Shown: positions 1 to 5,665 of the stretch, in pieces
Position numbering within the stretch: position 1 is the first letter of the stretch
Layout: each line of letters begins with the position of its first letter
Origin: Sulfurimonas sp.
GTDB taxonomy: Bacteria; Campylobacterota; Campylobacteria; Campylobacterales; Sulfurimonadaceae
NCBI GenBank assembly: GCA_024762705.1
Contig: JANTGW010000031.1
Span: 1-9,257 of the forward strand
Length of the DNA stretch: 9,257 nucleotides
Reading direction: 5' to 3'
Notes under the pieces: model-generated
Databases searched by the model: none
What the model was told of the DNA's origin: nothing
The model's input: only the letters and a program-made list of their open reading frames with translations
Translations under genes and position numbers: made by a program

Positions 1-55
1 GCAGAGGATACTGGAGAAAAGTGAAAAGATTTTAAAGGTAAAACTCTATGGATAA
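1..55 (+). CDS. Probable 3' end of an upstream gene (partial)
   Basis: Frame 2 is open from the window edge to TAA at 53-55 and would encode a basic tail ending ...LKVKLYG. It would overlap the next start by 8 nt (ATGGATAA). The same type of 8-nt overlap occurs at 556-563, and the identical octamer occurs at 6096-6103, which favours this frame. Frame 3 is also open, ending at TAA 33-35 with tail RGYWRKVKRF and 12 nt before the next start, so the choice of frame is not certain. The fragment is too short to assign a function. The main point is that the J-domain gene probably belongs to an operon that begins outside the window. Confidence 0.35.
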   Translation, partial: QRILEKSEKILKVKLYG

Positions 56-563
56 TGAAACAGATGAATGCCTCCATCTTCAGTGGGTGATCTACAATGA
101 TAAGCTTGGCATACACGATCTTGTCCAAATAGGCTCAATTGCACAGCAAGATGGAAGAAAAGTTGCTTATTTGGATGTTCCATACGATATGGTTGGACCG
201 TTTTGTTTTGAAACTCTTTTACAAGAAGGTGAGATCAAGTTCGCAGCATGTCGTGTCATGTCACAAAATCTTTGGCGAAAAAAAGCTAAAGAGATACGTC
301 AAGAGATTTTCATGCGAATGCTACAACATCAAAAAGAGTTTGCAAAAGAAGCAAGAAGATTTAATGAGCGAAAGAGATATAAACCGCAAGAAGACTTGAG
401 AAAAATATTAGGCTTGACGATAAAAGGTGAAATAACTCTAAAACAGATAAAATCTGCTTACAAGAAGAGAGCAAAAGAGATACATCCAGACAGAGGCGGA
501 AGCCATGAAGCATTTTGTCAGCTGCAAAGTGCTTATGAAAGTTTAATGGAGATGTATGTATAA
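48..563 (+). CDS. J-domain (DnaJ-type) co-chaperone-like protein
   Basis: The 171-aa protein has a J domain at its C-terminus (about residues 116-170). Helix II carries basic residues (KSAYKKRAKEI), the HPD motif is at residues 146-148 and is followed by RGG, and a helix III follows. The HPD motif is what stimulates Hsp70 ATPase activity, so a DnaK partner is expected. There is no Gly/Phe region or zinc-finger domain, so it is not a full DnaJ. Residues 1-75 match no domain I recognise. Residues about 76-113 are highly charged and helical, possibly a coiled coil. J domains at the C-terminus are less usual and suggest that the N-terminal part binds the client. A ribosome site (AAAGGT) lies 8 nt upstream of ATG 48. 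The gene overlaps the next by 8 nt and lies tail-to-tail with the MoxR/VWA module A. The J domain is certain; the client is unknown. Confidence 0.85.
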   Translation: MDNETDECLHLQWVIYNDKLGIHDLVQIGSIAQQDGRKVAYLDVPYDMVGPFCFETLLQEGEIKFAACRVMSQNLWRKKAKEIRQEIFMRMLQHQKEFAKEARRFNERKRYKPQEDLRKILGLTIKGEITLKQIKSAYKKRAKEIHPDRGGSHEAFCQLQSAYESLMEMYV

Positions 564-798
564 GCTTTTTTATTTTCCTACAGCTGTTGGAACATTTTAT
601 TTATGTAGAGACAACAATGGGGCTTATTTTAGTTGTATTGAGGATATTGTTTTAGATCAATATGAATCATTAGTTGATGCTGTAGAGACGCTTGCCTATG
701 ACACCTCTGTCAATATCCCGCACCCTGAGATGGGCGATCCACTTGACCCTACAGATTTGGGCGTACCAGATGATATTGGCAGTTGGAAAGTTGTTTAG
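556..798 (+). CDS. Small acidic conserved-looking hypothetical protein
   Basis: This 80-aa protein is of unknown function. Its ATG overlaps the stop of the J-domain gene by 8 nt (ATGTATAA) and is preceded by GGAG at 548-551, so translation is probably coupled. The N-terminal half is hydrophobic and aromatic with two Cys (positions 17 and 27). The C-terminal half is acidic and Pro-rich (residues about 54-75, with repeated DP and PD pairs). No signal peptide or membrane helix is convincing. The stop codon overlaps the stop of the opposing VWA gene by 4 nt (795-798), leaving no room for a separate terminator apart from the T-run at 799-804. A role with the J protein is inferred only from the coupling. 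Confidence 0.7.
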   Translation: MYKLFYFPTAVGTFYLCRDNNGAYFSCIEDIVLDQYESLVDAVETLAYDTSVNIPHPEMGDPLDPTDLGVPDDIGSWKVV

Positions 799-1913
799 TT
801 TTTTAATATATGCAAAGGTCGTCCAAAAGGTATCTTAGCCTCTCTTGAGAGTGCCCAAAGCACTTCATAGTGTGGGGGAATCTTTGGGAACCATCCATCC
901 CCGTCTGTAAAATACAGCAGCATCGTGGTCATGGGAAGATTTGCTTCGATATACTCAAAAGTGGGTCGATAATCTGTTCCCCCGCCGCCTTTGATGGGAA
1001 AATCAAGTTTCTCACCACCGGCAAACGTATAGTGGGCATGGACTCTTGCATCTGCAATGATAAGCTCTATCTTGATGGCAGGAAAACTTTTCATAATATT
1101 TTTAAACTCACTCATAAATATTCCAAGTAGTGCTTCATCTATAGAACCAGAAGAGTCGATAGCAACACAGAGACTCAAAGTGTCACTTGCAAGTGAAGGC
1201 AGAGCAATACCACGCCAGATATGTTTTTTGTTCGGTGGCATAAAAGCGTAATTGTTTCGCATATGGCGATTGATGGCATTATAGAGTTCAAATCTCCAGT
1301 CAACATTATTTGTTTGTATCTTTTTGCCTATGCGTTCAAAACCTGAGGGCATAGCACTCTTTTTCTTTGCGACCTCACCGGCGATCGAAGCAGCATATTG
1401 CCAATTTGATTCATCTTCGGATCCAAGCTCTGCATCAATATTTTGCAGGTTATTGAACGCCTCTTGCTCTTCATCTTCTATATTTTGTTCATCGTAGGCA
1501 TCTGCACCGCCAAGATACTCCTCTTTTAACAGTGTATAGATCTCTTCAGCATACATCTTTTTGTACTCAATGTTGAAGTTTGCTCCTTTTGGAATGTTGA
1601 GCCCGCTTTCATGCAGTATGTTGTTGATCGCAAAATCAGTTGCCAACTGCCACAGATATCCCCGTCTGTTTAGTCTGCGTTGCTGGTGTGCAAAGATATG
1701 ATGCATAACACAGTTAGTCAGAATAAACTCAAGTTCATCAAGCTTACATGTAACGATGAACTCAGGATTGTACAAAAAGCGTACACCGTTACTGGCATAG
1801 TAGCGGATATCATCTTTTTGTTCATGCTTGAGTCTTGACGCGAGCATTCCGAAATAGGGATGATTGACACTTAAATGAGCCTTGGCTTTTTGCAGGAAAG
1901 TTTCAGCACTCAT
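795..1913 (-). CDS. Metallopeptidase-like + VWA domain protein, module A (DUF2201 type)
   Basis: This 372-aa protein has a putative metallopeptidase-like N-terminal domain (about residues 5-130, PF13203 type), an acidic linker (about 131-172) and a C-terminal VWA-like domain (about 245-370, PF09967 type). The MIDAS metal site is complete: D253-x-S255-x-S257, T313 in a Gly-rich loop, and D337. The HExxH zinc motif is broken. The aligned segment reads N67-C-V-M-H71 with H76 kept, so the first His and the catalytic Glu are missing; the downstream W88...D93 family signature is present. Proteins of this class work with MoxR AAA+ ATPases. I chose ATG 1913 because it forms an ATGA overlap with the stop of the MoxR gene. 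An upstream in-frame ATG at 1955 would overlap by 46 nt and has no ribosome site. Identification is by motif; the substrate is unknown. Confidence 0.85.
   Translation of the reverse strand: MSAETFLQKAKAHLSVNHPYFGMLASRLKHEQKDDIRYYASNGVRFLYNPEFIVTCKLDELEFILTNCVMHHIFAHQQRRLNRRGYLWQLATDFAINNILHESGLNIPKGANFNIEYKKMYAEEIYTLLKEEYLGGADAYDEQNIEDEEQEAFNNLQNIDAELGSEDESNWQYAASIAGEVAKKKSAMPSGFERIGKKIQTNNVDWRFELYNAINRHMRNNYAFMPPNKKHIWRGIALPSLASDTLSLCVAIDSSGSIDEALLGIFMSEFKNIMKSFPAIKIELIIADARVHAHYTFAGGEKLDFPIKGGGGTDYRPTFEYIEANLPMTTMLLYFTDGDGWFPKIPPHYEVLWALSREAKIPFGRPLHILKN
1744..1755 (-). repeat. Palindromic word, copy 1 (CGTTACATGTAA on coding strand)
   Basis: The 10-bp perfect palindrome TTACATGTAA is followed by CG on the plus strand. 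It lies inside the module A VWA gene and encodes V54-T-C-K57 in frame GTT ACA TGT AA. Identical 12-mers occur at 5026-5037 and 5940-5951. Confidence 0.9.
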
Positions 1914-2914
1914 GGGCGTAAAAGATGATTGAAGTTTTTCATCCACATAGGCCATGTCTGGATATGGTCAAGCTCTATTTCTCTTCCACGCAGATCTTCG
2001 ACGATCATCACTGCAAATTCAGGTGAAAGTTTTAGCGTATAAGCAAGGAGGTTATCAAGTTTTTTTGAACTCGTAGTTTGATTGATGCGCATGGAAAGTG
2101 ATGAGGCCAATATATGCAAAGTTGCCGGCTCATCTGGTATATCAAGACAAGAACCGTCTAAAATGGCATCGATATCGGGCAGTTTGCCTGCAACTGTTCT
2201 AAAGCCAAGATAGGCAGCAGCGAGCTCCTCACCTATGGTTCCGCTGATAAGTGACAACAGCAGGTCGTCATCTGGATTGGATGCTATGATCTCATTAACA
2301 TATGCCCAGGTTCTCGGTGTCGCAAAAGAGCGGTTCTCCTCACCCGTATTGAATGTGAAAAGTGCATCGGGTCTATGGCTTATAAAACCTGTAATGCTGG
2401 AGTCTATACCACTTTGAACTGCCCAATTTCGCCAATCATCCACATTGGCTTCCATATCGATATGTACGAAACGATTCGCAAGCGGTGCAGCCATACGAAA
2501 GACAACCCCTTGATCACTTTCTCTGTTTCCAGCTGCAACGATCGCCCAGCCTTCAGGCAGAGTGTATTCACCAATCTTTCTATCAAGTATAAGCTGATAG
2601 GCAGAAGCCTGAACCATTGGTGCAGCAGTGTTAAGTTCATCCAAAAAGAGGATTCCCTCTTTTTGCGATCCATCAGGCAAAAAGGATGCTTTTGCCCAGA
2701 TGGCCTCTTCGGTATCACTTTTAAAAAAGGGAATCCCTCGAAGATCGGTTGGATCAAGCAATGAAAGACGAAGATCTATAAAACCGATATCACGCTCTTT
2801 TGCTATTTGGGCTACGATGGAAGATTTACCAATGCCGGGAGGTCCCCACAAAAAGATTGGTATTTTTCGCTCTGTTAGATGTTTAAGTGATCTTTTCGCT
2901 GCATTTGGTGTCAT
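1910..2914 (-). CDS. MoxR-type AAA+ ATPase, module A
   Basis: This 334-aa AAA+ ATPase (AAA_5/MoxR group) has Walker A GPPGIGKS at 24-31, Walker B ILFLDE at 88-93 and sensor 1 Asn130 in AAGN. A likely arginine finger is R148 in the ANRF motif. The segment LDPTDLRGIP (about 53-62) is typical of the MoxR insert region. These ATPases form hexameric rings that hydrolyse ATP to remodel or activate a target, usually with a VWA partner encoded next door, as in RavA-ViaA, CbbQ-CbbO and NorQ-NorD. That partner follows here through a 4-nt ATGA overlap. ATG 2914 has a GAGAG ribosome site about 5 nt upstream. It is clearly paralogous to the ATPase at 8171-9184, matching in all motifs and in a long stretch after Walker B. 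Transcription is divergent from the hemerythrin gene across a short inverted repeat. Confidence 0.92.
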   Translation of the reverse strand: MTPNAAKRSLKHLTERKIPIFLWGPPGIGKSSIVAQIAKERDIGFIDLRLSLLDPTDLRGIPFFKSDTEEAIWAKASFLPDGSQKEGILFLDELNTAAPMVQASAYQLILDRKIGEYTLPEGWAIVAAGNRESDQGVVFRMAAPLANRFVHIDMEANVDDWRNWAVQSGIDSSITGFISHRPDALFTFNTGEENRSFATPRTWAYVNEIIASNPDDDLLLSLISGTIGEELAAAYLGFRTVAGKLPDIDAILDGSCLDIPDEPATLHILASSLSMRINQTTSSKKLDNLLAYTLKLSPEFAVMIVEDLRGREIELDHIQTWPMWMKNFNHLLRP

Positions 2915-2923
2915 AAGCTCTCT

Positions 2924-2957
2924 TTTTAGAATAAAGTATGCAATTTAGATTCTAAAA
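2924..2957. promoter_or_regulatory. 9-bp inverted repeat with paired divergent -10-like boxes
   Basis: TTTTAGAAT (2924-2932) and its exact reverse complement ATTCTAAAA (2949-2957) are separated by 16 nt. They sit in the 51-bp gap between the module A MoxR gene and hemerythrin. Each arm contains TAGAAT reading inwards, a 5/6 match to the sigma-70 -10 box. Start points near 2939 (plus) and 2942 (minus) would give leaders of about 27 nt on both sides. It may be an operator, a pair of opposing promoters, or both. No good -35 is visible, which is normal for this phylum. Confidence 0.45.
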
Positions 2958-2965
2958 GGTATGAT

Positions 2966-3343
2966 ATGCAGCTTGACAGCACACTTTCACTCGGATTTGA
3001 AAGTATGGATAAAAATCACAGCGAGTTTTTGGAAATTCTTGAAAAATTACAACATGCTGACAAAGCAAGTTTTTTGCAATTGTTTGAGCAGATGATAGAG
3101 CATACAAAAGAGCATTTTAAATATGAAGAAAATCTTATGCAAAAACATGAATTTTATGGATATGCTGAGCATAAAGATGAACATGAAAACTTACTTGGTG
3201 AGATGGAATACTTTTATGAAAAATCAAAAAAGATGAAAGCCTTTGGACTGTCCTATGTTAATGAGTATGCATTTGACAAGTTTAAACGCCATGTCATCAA
3301 CATAGACTCACAACTTGCTATGTTCTTAAAAAAGCAGAAATAG
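2966..3343 (+). CDS. Bacteriohemerythrin (single-domain, diiron O2-binding)
   Basis: The 125-aa protein carries the complete set of diiron ligands: H18, H50-xxx-E54, H69-xxx-H73 and H109-xxxx-D114. The pattern and spacing are those of bacterial hemerythrins, which are four-helix bundles that reversibly bind O2 through a non-haem diiron site in the cytoplasm. In Campylobacter, single-domain hemerythrins have been linked to protecting Fe-S enzymes from oxidative damage, and a similar role in a microaerophile is likely here. The length is typical for a stand-alone domain, with no signal peptide or fused sensor domain. The start is well supported by AAAAGGT at 2954-2960. The gene ends 4 nt before the convergent Dabb gene, with no visible terminator between them. 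Confidence 0.93.
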   Translation: MQLDSTLSLGFESMDKNHSEFLEILEKLQHADKASFLQLFEQMIEHTKEHFKYEENLMQKHEFYGYAEHKDEHENLLGEMEYFYEKSKKMKAFGLSYVNEYAFDKFKRHVINIDSQLAMFLKKQK

Positions 3344-3347
3344 AGAA

Positions 3348-3650
3348 TTATTCCTCATCCATCTCATAATCAACGACACAAAATGTTTCACTTACCTCTT
3401 TGAGAAATTGCATTACCTCTATGGTTTCAGGCTCTGCTTTAAACCATATAAGATTGTCTTTATTGAGAAATATTGCATTGAGACAAAGGTCATATGCACT
3501 TGCATCATGGCTAAAATCAAATCCAACTTCCAATTTTTGAATATATTCATATTTTTTTGGCAACTGTTCAAACATATTTTTTGCTTTGAGCATATTTGCC
3601 ATCTTTTCAAACCCGTATGTGAATTTAAACATTGCAATGTGTACTATCAT
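3348..3650 (-). CDS. Dabb (stress-responsive A/B barrel) domain protein
   Basis: This 100-aa protein fits the Dabb family (PF07876). It begins MIVHIAMFKF (the usual first beta-strand), has the central LEVGFDFS segment, then YDLCLNAIFLN, and ends with a VVDYE strand. These proteins form dimeric ferredoxin-like alpha/beta barrels, and the length is that of a single domain. Family members range from stress-induced plant proteins to small bacterial proteins of mostly unknown function, so no reaction can be assigned. AAAGGAT lies 6 nt upstream of ATG 3650. A -10-like TATAGA is at 3677-3672 on the minus strand, so the gene may have its own promoter. Its 3' end faces that of the hemerythrin gene. 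Confidence 0.8.
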   Translation of the reverse strand: MIVHIAMFKFTYGFEKMANMLKAKNMFEQLPKKYEYIQKLEVGFDFSHDASAYDLCLNAIFLNKDNLIWFKAEPETIEVMQFLKEVSETFCVVDYEMDEE

Positions 3651-3801
3651 GATTATCCTTTGATTTATTTTTCTATAGTGTGCAATTTATGTACAAGTAC
3701 TATCGATATACTGCCAAACAGGAATATGCAAATGTTTACACAATTTTTGTTTAGGATTTAATGCCTGCATATGGTGCTTGTATATCATTATATCTTATCA
3801 C
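3651..3801. other. Intergenic region upstream of the Dabb gene
   Basis: The 151 nt between the end of the TatD-like gene and the start of the Dabb gene are A+T-rich and contain no convincing open frame. On the minus strand there is a perfect TATAAT at 3792-3787 and a weaker TATAGA at 3677-3672, either of which could serve the Dabb gene. The first would leave a leader of about 130 nt. No strong GC-rich terminator hairpin for the upstream operon is visible. Confidence 0.4.
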
Positions 3802-4401
3802 TTAACGCAGTTTAAAAAGCTCAAGCGTTGATTTGGTTGCCCTTGCAATAATACTCTGTTCGGGCCTGAACATAATATCGGAGATTTTTTTGGCAGTGTC
3901 ATTGAGTGTTTCAAAACCGTATACTGGATAATCACTTCCAAGCACAAGTTTGTCCATTGAAAGAGTGGCAATGATTTGATTGTCAAAATACTCAAGTGTT
4001 GTTGGGGTAAAACAAAGAAAAAAATTTTCAAGTTCCGGATGCTCATGTGTTGGATGAAGAATAATTCCTTCTGTAGAATTATTTTGCAGTTGTATCTGCA
4101 ATTGAGTTGTCAGCTCTTTTTCTTCAATAAAGAAAACTTTTTTCTGCAGGGACATACTGTCAATAGTGTCATCGGATTGTAATGTAAACCCAAGACATTT
4201 TTCTGATGCGAAATCGCGCAGTTTGTATGGCACAGTGTAATAGATACTGTTGTAAAGTGCTGCACTCTGCTGCACACCTGCAATCTCTTCTTGATTCATC
4301 GGATGAACAACAAAAAGCTGAACCATAGTATCTTCCATGATCTCATCGATATCCTCTAAAAATTCTTCGTTAAGCTGCTGTAAATTAACATCAATTGTCA
4401 T
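3802..4401 (-). CDS. TatD/amidohydrolase-like protein, apparently degenerate
   Basis: The C-terminal half of this 199-aa protein resembles the end of TatD or amidohydrolase TIM barrels. A strand and metal-binding-like stretch, GIILHPTHEHPELENFF, spans about 112-128 (H116, H119, H121). It is followed by LVLGSDYP (152-159), where D157 would be the final metal Asp, and a closing helix ending LELFKL. The N-terminal HxH metal motif that starts the barrel is absent, with only H33 in LFVVHP at the comparable strand. The protein is also shorter than the roughly 255-265 aa of TatD. It may be an inactive relative or a protein with a changed metal site. It is last in a three-gene operon with the thioredoxin, 8 nt after the 96-aa gene, whose stop overlaps its ribosome site (TAAGGAT). 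Superfamily membership is moderately supported; activity is not. Confidence 0.6.
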   Translation of the reverse strand: MTIDVNLQQLNEEFLEDIDEIMEDTMVQLFVVHPMNQEEIAGVQQSAALYNSIYYTVPYKLRDFASEKCLGFTLQSDDTIDSMSLQKKVFFIEEKELTTQLQIQLQNNSTEGIILHPTHEHPELENFFLCFTPTTLEYFDNQIIATLSMDKLVLGSDYPVYGFETLNDTAKKISDIMFRPEQSIIARATKSTLELFKLR

Positions 4402-4409
4402 TAAAATCC

Positions 4410-4700
4410 TTATATATATTTTATGTTTTGTGAATGAATTAGCCCAAGATCATCACCTTCCAGTGTTTCATAACTGTAAATGAAACAGCACGGTTTTTCT
4501 TTGATGGTTTTATGTATTTCCCAAAACTTTTCAAGGTTACTTAGAATATATACATTTTCTGCATGGAGTGATTTAAGAGGAAGACCAACCATACCATGAG
4601 CAAGTGTGATGGTGAACAGCTCCATCATTTCACTGTTGACGGTTATTGGTCCGTTACCTTTAAGTAATATGATTTTTGGGTGTGAGTTCTGTTTTTTCAT
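4410..4700 (-). CDS. Hypothetical protein, middle gene of thioredoxin operon
   Basis: I do not recognise this 96-aa protein. It has alternating hydrophobic strands (residues 8-14 and 47-54), a glycine/proline turn region around 34-42, a CC pair at 71-72 followed by FIYSYETLEGDDLG, and no membrane segment or signal peptide, so it is probably a small cytoplasmic alpha/beta protein. Its ATG is 9 nt after the thioredoxin stop, and that stop is embedded in its own ribosome site (TAAGGAT). The same arrangement occurs at its 3' end. This makes it part of a tightly coupled operon of thioredoxin, this protein and the TatD-like protein. A redox-related job is only a guess from position. Confidence 0.7.
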   Translation of the reverse strand: MKKQNSHPKIILLKGNGPITVNSEMMELFTITLAHGMVGLPLKSLHAENVYILSNLEKFWEIHKTIKEKPCCFIYSYETLEGDDLGLIHSQNIKYI

Positions 4701-4709
4701 GAACGATCC

Positions 4710-5147
4710 TTAGCGATAGTCCATCTGGATCAAACTCTCTGCCCACATCTCTAACTGAGCTTTCGGCAAGGCACTTGTAAAACGGTTAAGTTCTACACCG
4801 TTTTTAAAAGCGATCATAGTTGGCAATTCATTGACACCGTATCGAAGGGCTATCTCAGGGGTTTGTGTCGTATCTATTTTTAAGAATCTTACTTCAAGTG
4901 CAAAGTTTTTAGCTGCTGCCTCATAGTCTGGAGACATCGCATTGCATGGTGCGCAATCCGGAGAATAAAAATCAACTAGTATCGCTATATCATTTTCATT
5001 AAGATGCAGTTTAAACGACTCTTCATTACATGTAACGGGTGTTGTATCTGTTAGAGGTTTTGAACAAGTGTTACACAGAACCTCTTTTTTTGTAACTTCT
5101 GTTTCAACACTATCACTACTATTGCAGTGTGGACATACTACAGTCAT
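4710..5147 (-). CDS. Zinc-ribbon thioredoxin (TrxC-like) with unusual DCAPC active site
   Basis: The 145-aa protein has an N-terminal zinc ribbon with two CxxC pairs (C5/C8 and C25/C28), as in thioredoxin-2 (TrxC), followed by a thioredoxin fold (about residues 40-143). The redox motif is C65-A-P-C68 after an Asp, whereas classical thioredoxins have WCGPC, so both the Trp and the Gly are replaced. The conserved cis-proline is P109 (ELPT). Thiol-disulfide reductase activity in the cytoplasm is expected, but the altered motif may shift its potential or partner. The ATG has a strong AAAGGAT site. Its promoter region is shared with the divergent rhodanese gene. It is first in an operon with the 96-aa and TatD-like genes. 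C40, in the linker, lies within the repeated 12-nt word. Confidence 0.88.
   Translation of the reverse strand: MTVVCPHCNSSDSVETEVTKKEVLCNTCSKPLTDTTPVTCNEESFKLHLNENDIAILVDFYSPDCAPCNAMSPDYEAAAKNFALEVRFLKIDTTQTPEIALRYGVNELPTMIAFKNGVELNRFTSALPKAQLEMWAESLIQMDYR
5026..5037 (-). repeat. Palindromic word, copy 2 (CGTTACATGTAA on coding strand)
   Basis: This is the same 12-mer as at 1744-1755 and 5940-5951. Here it lies in the linker of the thioredoxin gene and encodes V38-T-C-N41, in the same frame (GTT ACA TGT AA) and the same orientation relative to the gene. Confidence 0.9.
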
Positions 5148-5193
5148 TTTCGGATCCTTTTTAGGTAAAACAGTGCAAGTTTTATGCTTTCTT

Positions 5194-5201
5194 AGTATAA
5201 T
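5194..5201. promoter_or_regulatory. Overlapping divergent -10 boxes, thioredoxin/rhodanese
   Basis: The octamer AGTATAAT holds a perfect TATAAT on the plus strand (5196-5201) and TATACT on the minus strand (5199-5194). It lies in the 87-bp gap between the thioredoxin and rhodanese starts. Predicted start points are near 5208 (plus) and 5187 (minus), giving leaders of roughly 27 and 40 nt. Upstream DNA on the plus side is T-rich, as usual for this phylum, and there is no clear -35. The plus-strand assignment is the stronger one. Confidence 0.6.
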
Positions 5202-5234
5202 TCTTGCAGATTGATAGCTAAAAAGGATATATTT

Positions 5235-5600
5235 ATGTTAGATTTTGGAGCATTTAAGTCTCTTTCAACAAAAGAGTTTCAACAAAAAAAAGATGAGGGC
5301 TATACAATTGTTGATATTCGTAGAGAAGATGAATGGCAAGAGTTTGGAGTGATTGAGGAGAGTCACAAGATCACATTTTTTGATGAATTTGGAAGATATG
5401 ATCTGGAGAAGTTTTTAGAAGAATTTACAAAAGTGGTAACAGATAAAGAACAGCCGGTAATACTTGTATGTGCACATGCCAACAGGACAAAATCGGTTGG
5501 AGAGCTTCTTGGACTGCAACTTGGTTATAAAAATGTATATGAACTTGATGGCGGCATCAATTGGGGATGGATAGACAAAGGTTTTGCAACCACTGCTTGA
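5235..5600 (+). CDS. Single-domain rhodanese-like sulfurtransferase
   Basis: The 121-aa protein is one rhodanese domain. It has the VDIRR motif (26-30), an active-site loop C79-A-H-A-N-R84 in the usual C-x4-R form, and the closing GGINWGW segment (107-112). The catalytic Cys would carry a persulfide and pass sulfur to a thiophilic acceptor, probably in the cytoplasm since no signal peptide is present. I chose ATG 5235 because AAAAGGAT lies 7-8 nt upstream. An in-frame TTG at 5211 would add eight residues, lies about at the predicted transcription start and has no ribosome site. It is transcribed alone, divergently from the thioredoxin operon, from a TATAAT promoter. Sulfur transfer fits a sulfur-metabolising campylobacterium, but the acceptor is unknown. 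Confidence 0.88.
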   Translation: MLDFGAFKSLSTKEFQQKKDEGYTIVDIRREDEWQEFGVIEESHKITFFDEFGRYDLEKFLEEFTKVVTDKEQPVILVCAHANRTKSVGELLGLQLGYKNVYELDGGINWGWIDKGFATTA

Positions 5601-5606
5601 TTAAAA

Positions 5607-5626
5607 TTTTTGTAAACTTACAAAAA
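5607..5626. terminator. A/T-rich hairpin between convergent rhodanese and ankyrin genes
   Basis: TTTTTGTAA (5607-5615) pairs with TTACAAAAA (5618-5626) across a 2-nt gap (realistically 8 pairs with a 4-nt loop). On the minus strand it is followed by TTTTAAT, so it could end the module B operon. On the plus strand no T-run follows. The stem has one G-C pair, so it is weak. The rest of 5601-5665 shows nothing else. Confidence 0.35.
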
Positions 5627-5665
5627 GACTCAGACAATTGGGATGACTTGATCTTATAAAAGAGT

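Noticed and set aside
870..1251. Plus-strand open frames (86 and 64 aa) inside the module A VWA gene
   Set aside because: They are antisense to a gene with clear MIDAS motifs, have no ribosome site and resemble no protein family.
2235..2948. Plus-strand frames (60, 129, 106 aa) and a minus-strand 117-aa frame over the module A MoxR gene
   Set aside because: All overlap the Walker A/Walker B coding frame and are shadows of it; none has a plausible start or domain.
2973..2978. Perfect TTGACA at the start of hemerythrin as a -35 box
   Set aside because: It is inside the coding sequence on the plus strand with no -10 at the right distance leading to a gene.
3408..3761. 117-aa plus-strand frame across the Dabb gene and the following gap
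   Set aside because: It is antisense to the Dabb gene, very rich in Phe, Ile and Cys from A+T-rich DNA, and has no ribosome site.
3798..4046. 82-aa minus-strand frame in the TatD-like gene as a possible frameshifted remainder
   Set aside because: The 199-aa frame runs through to the conserved SDYP and closing helix without a break, so no frameshift is needed.
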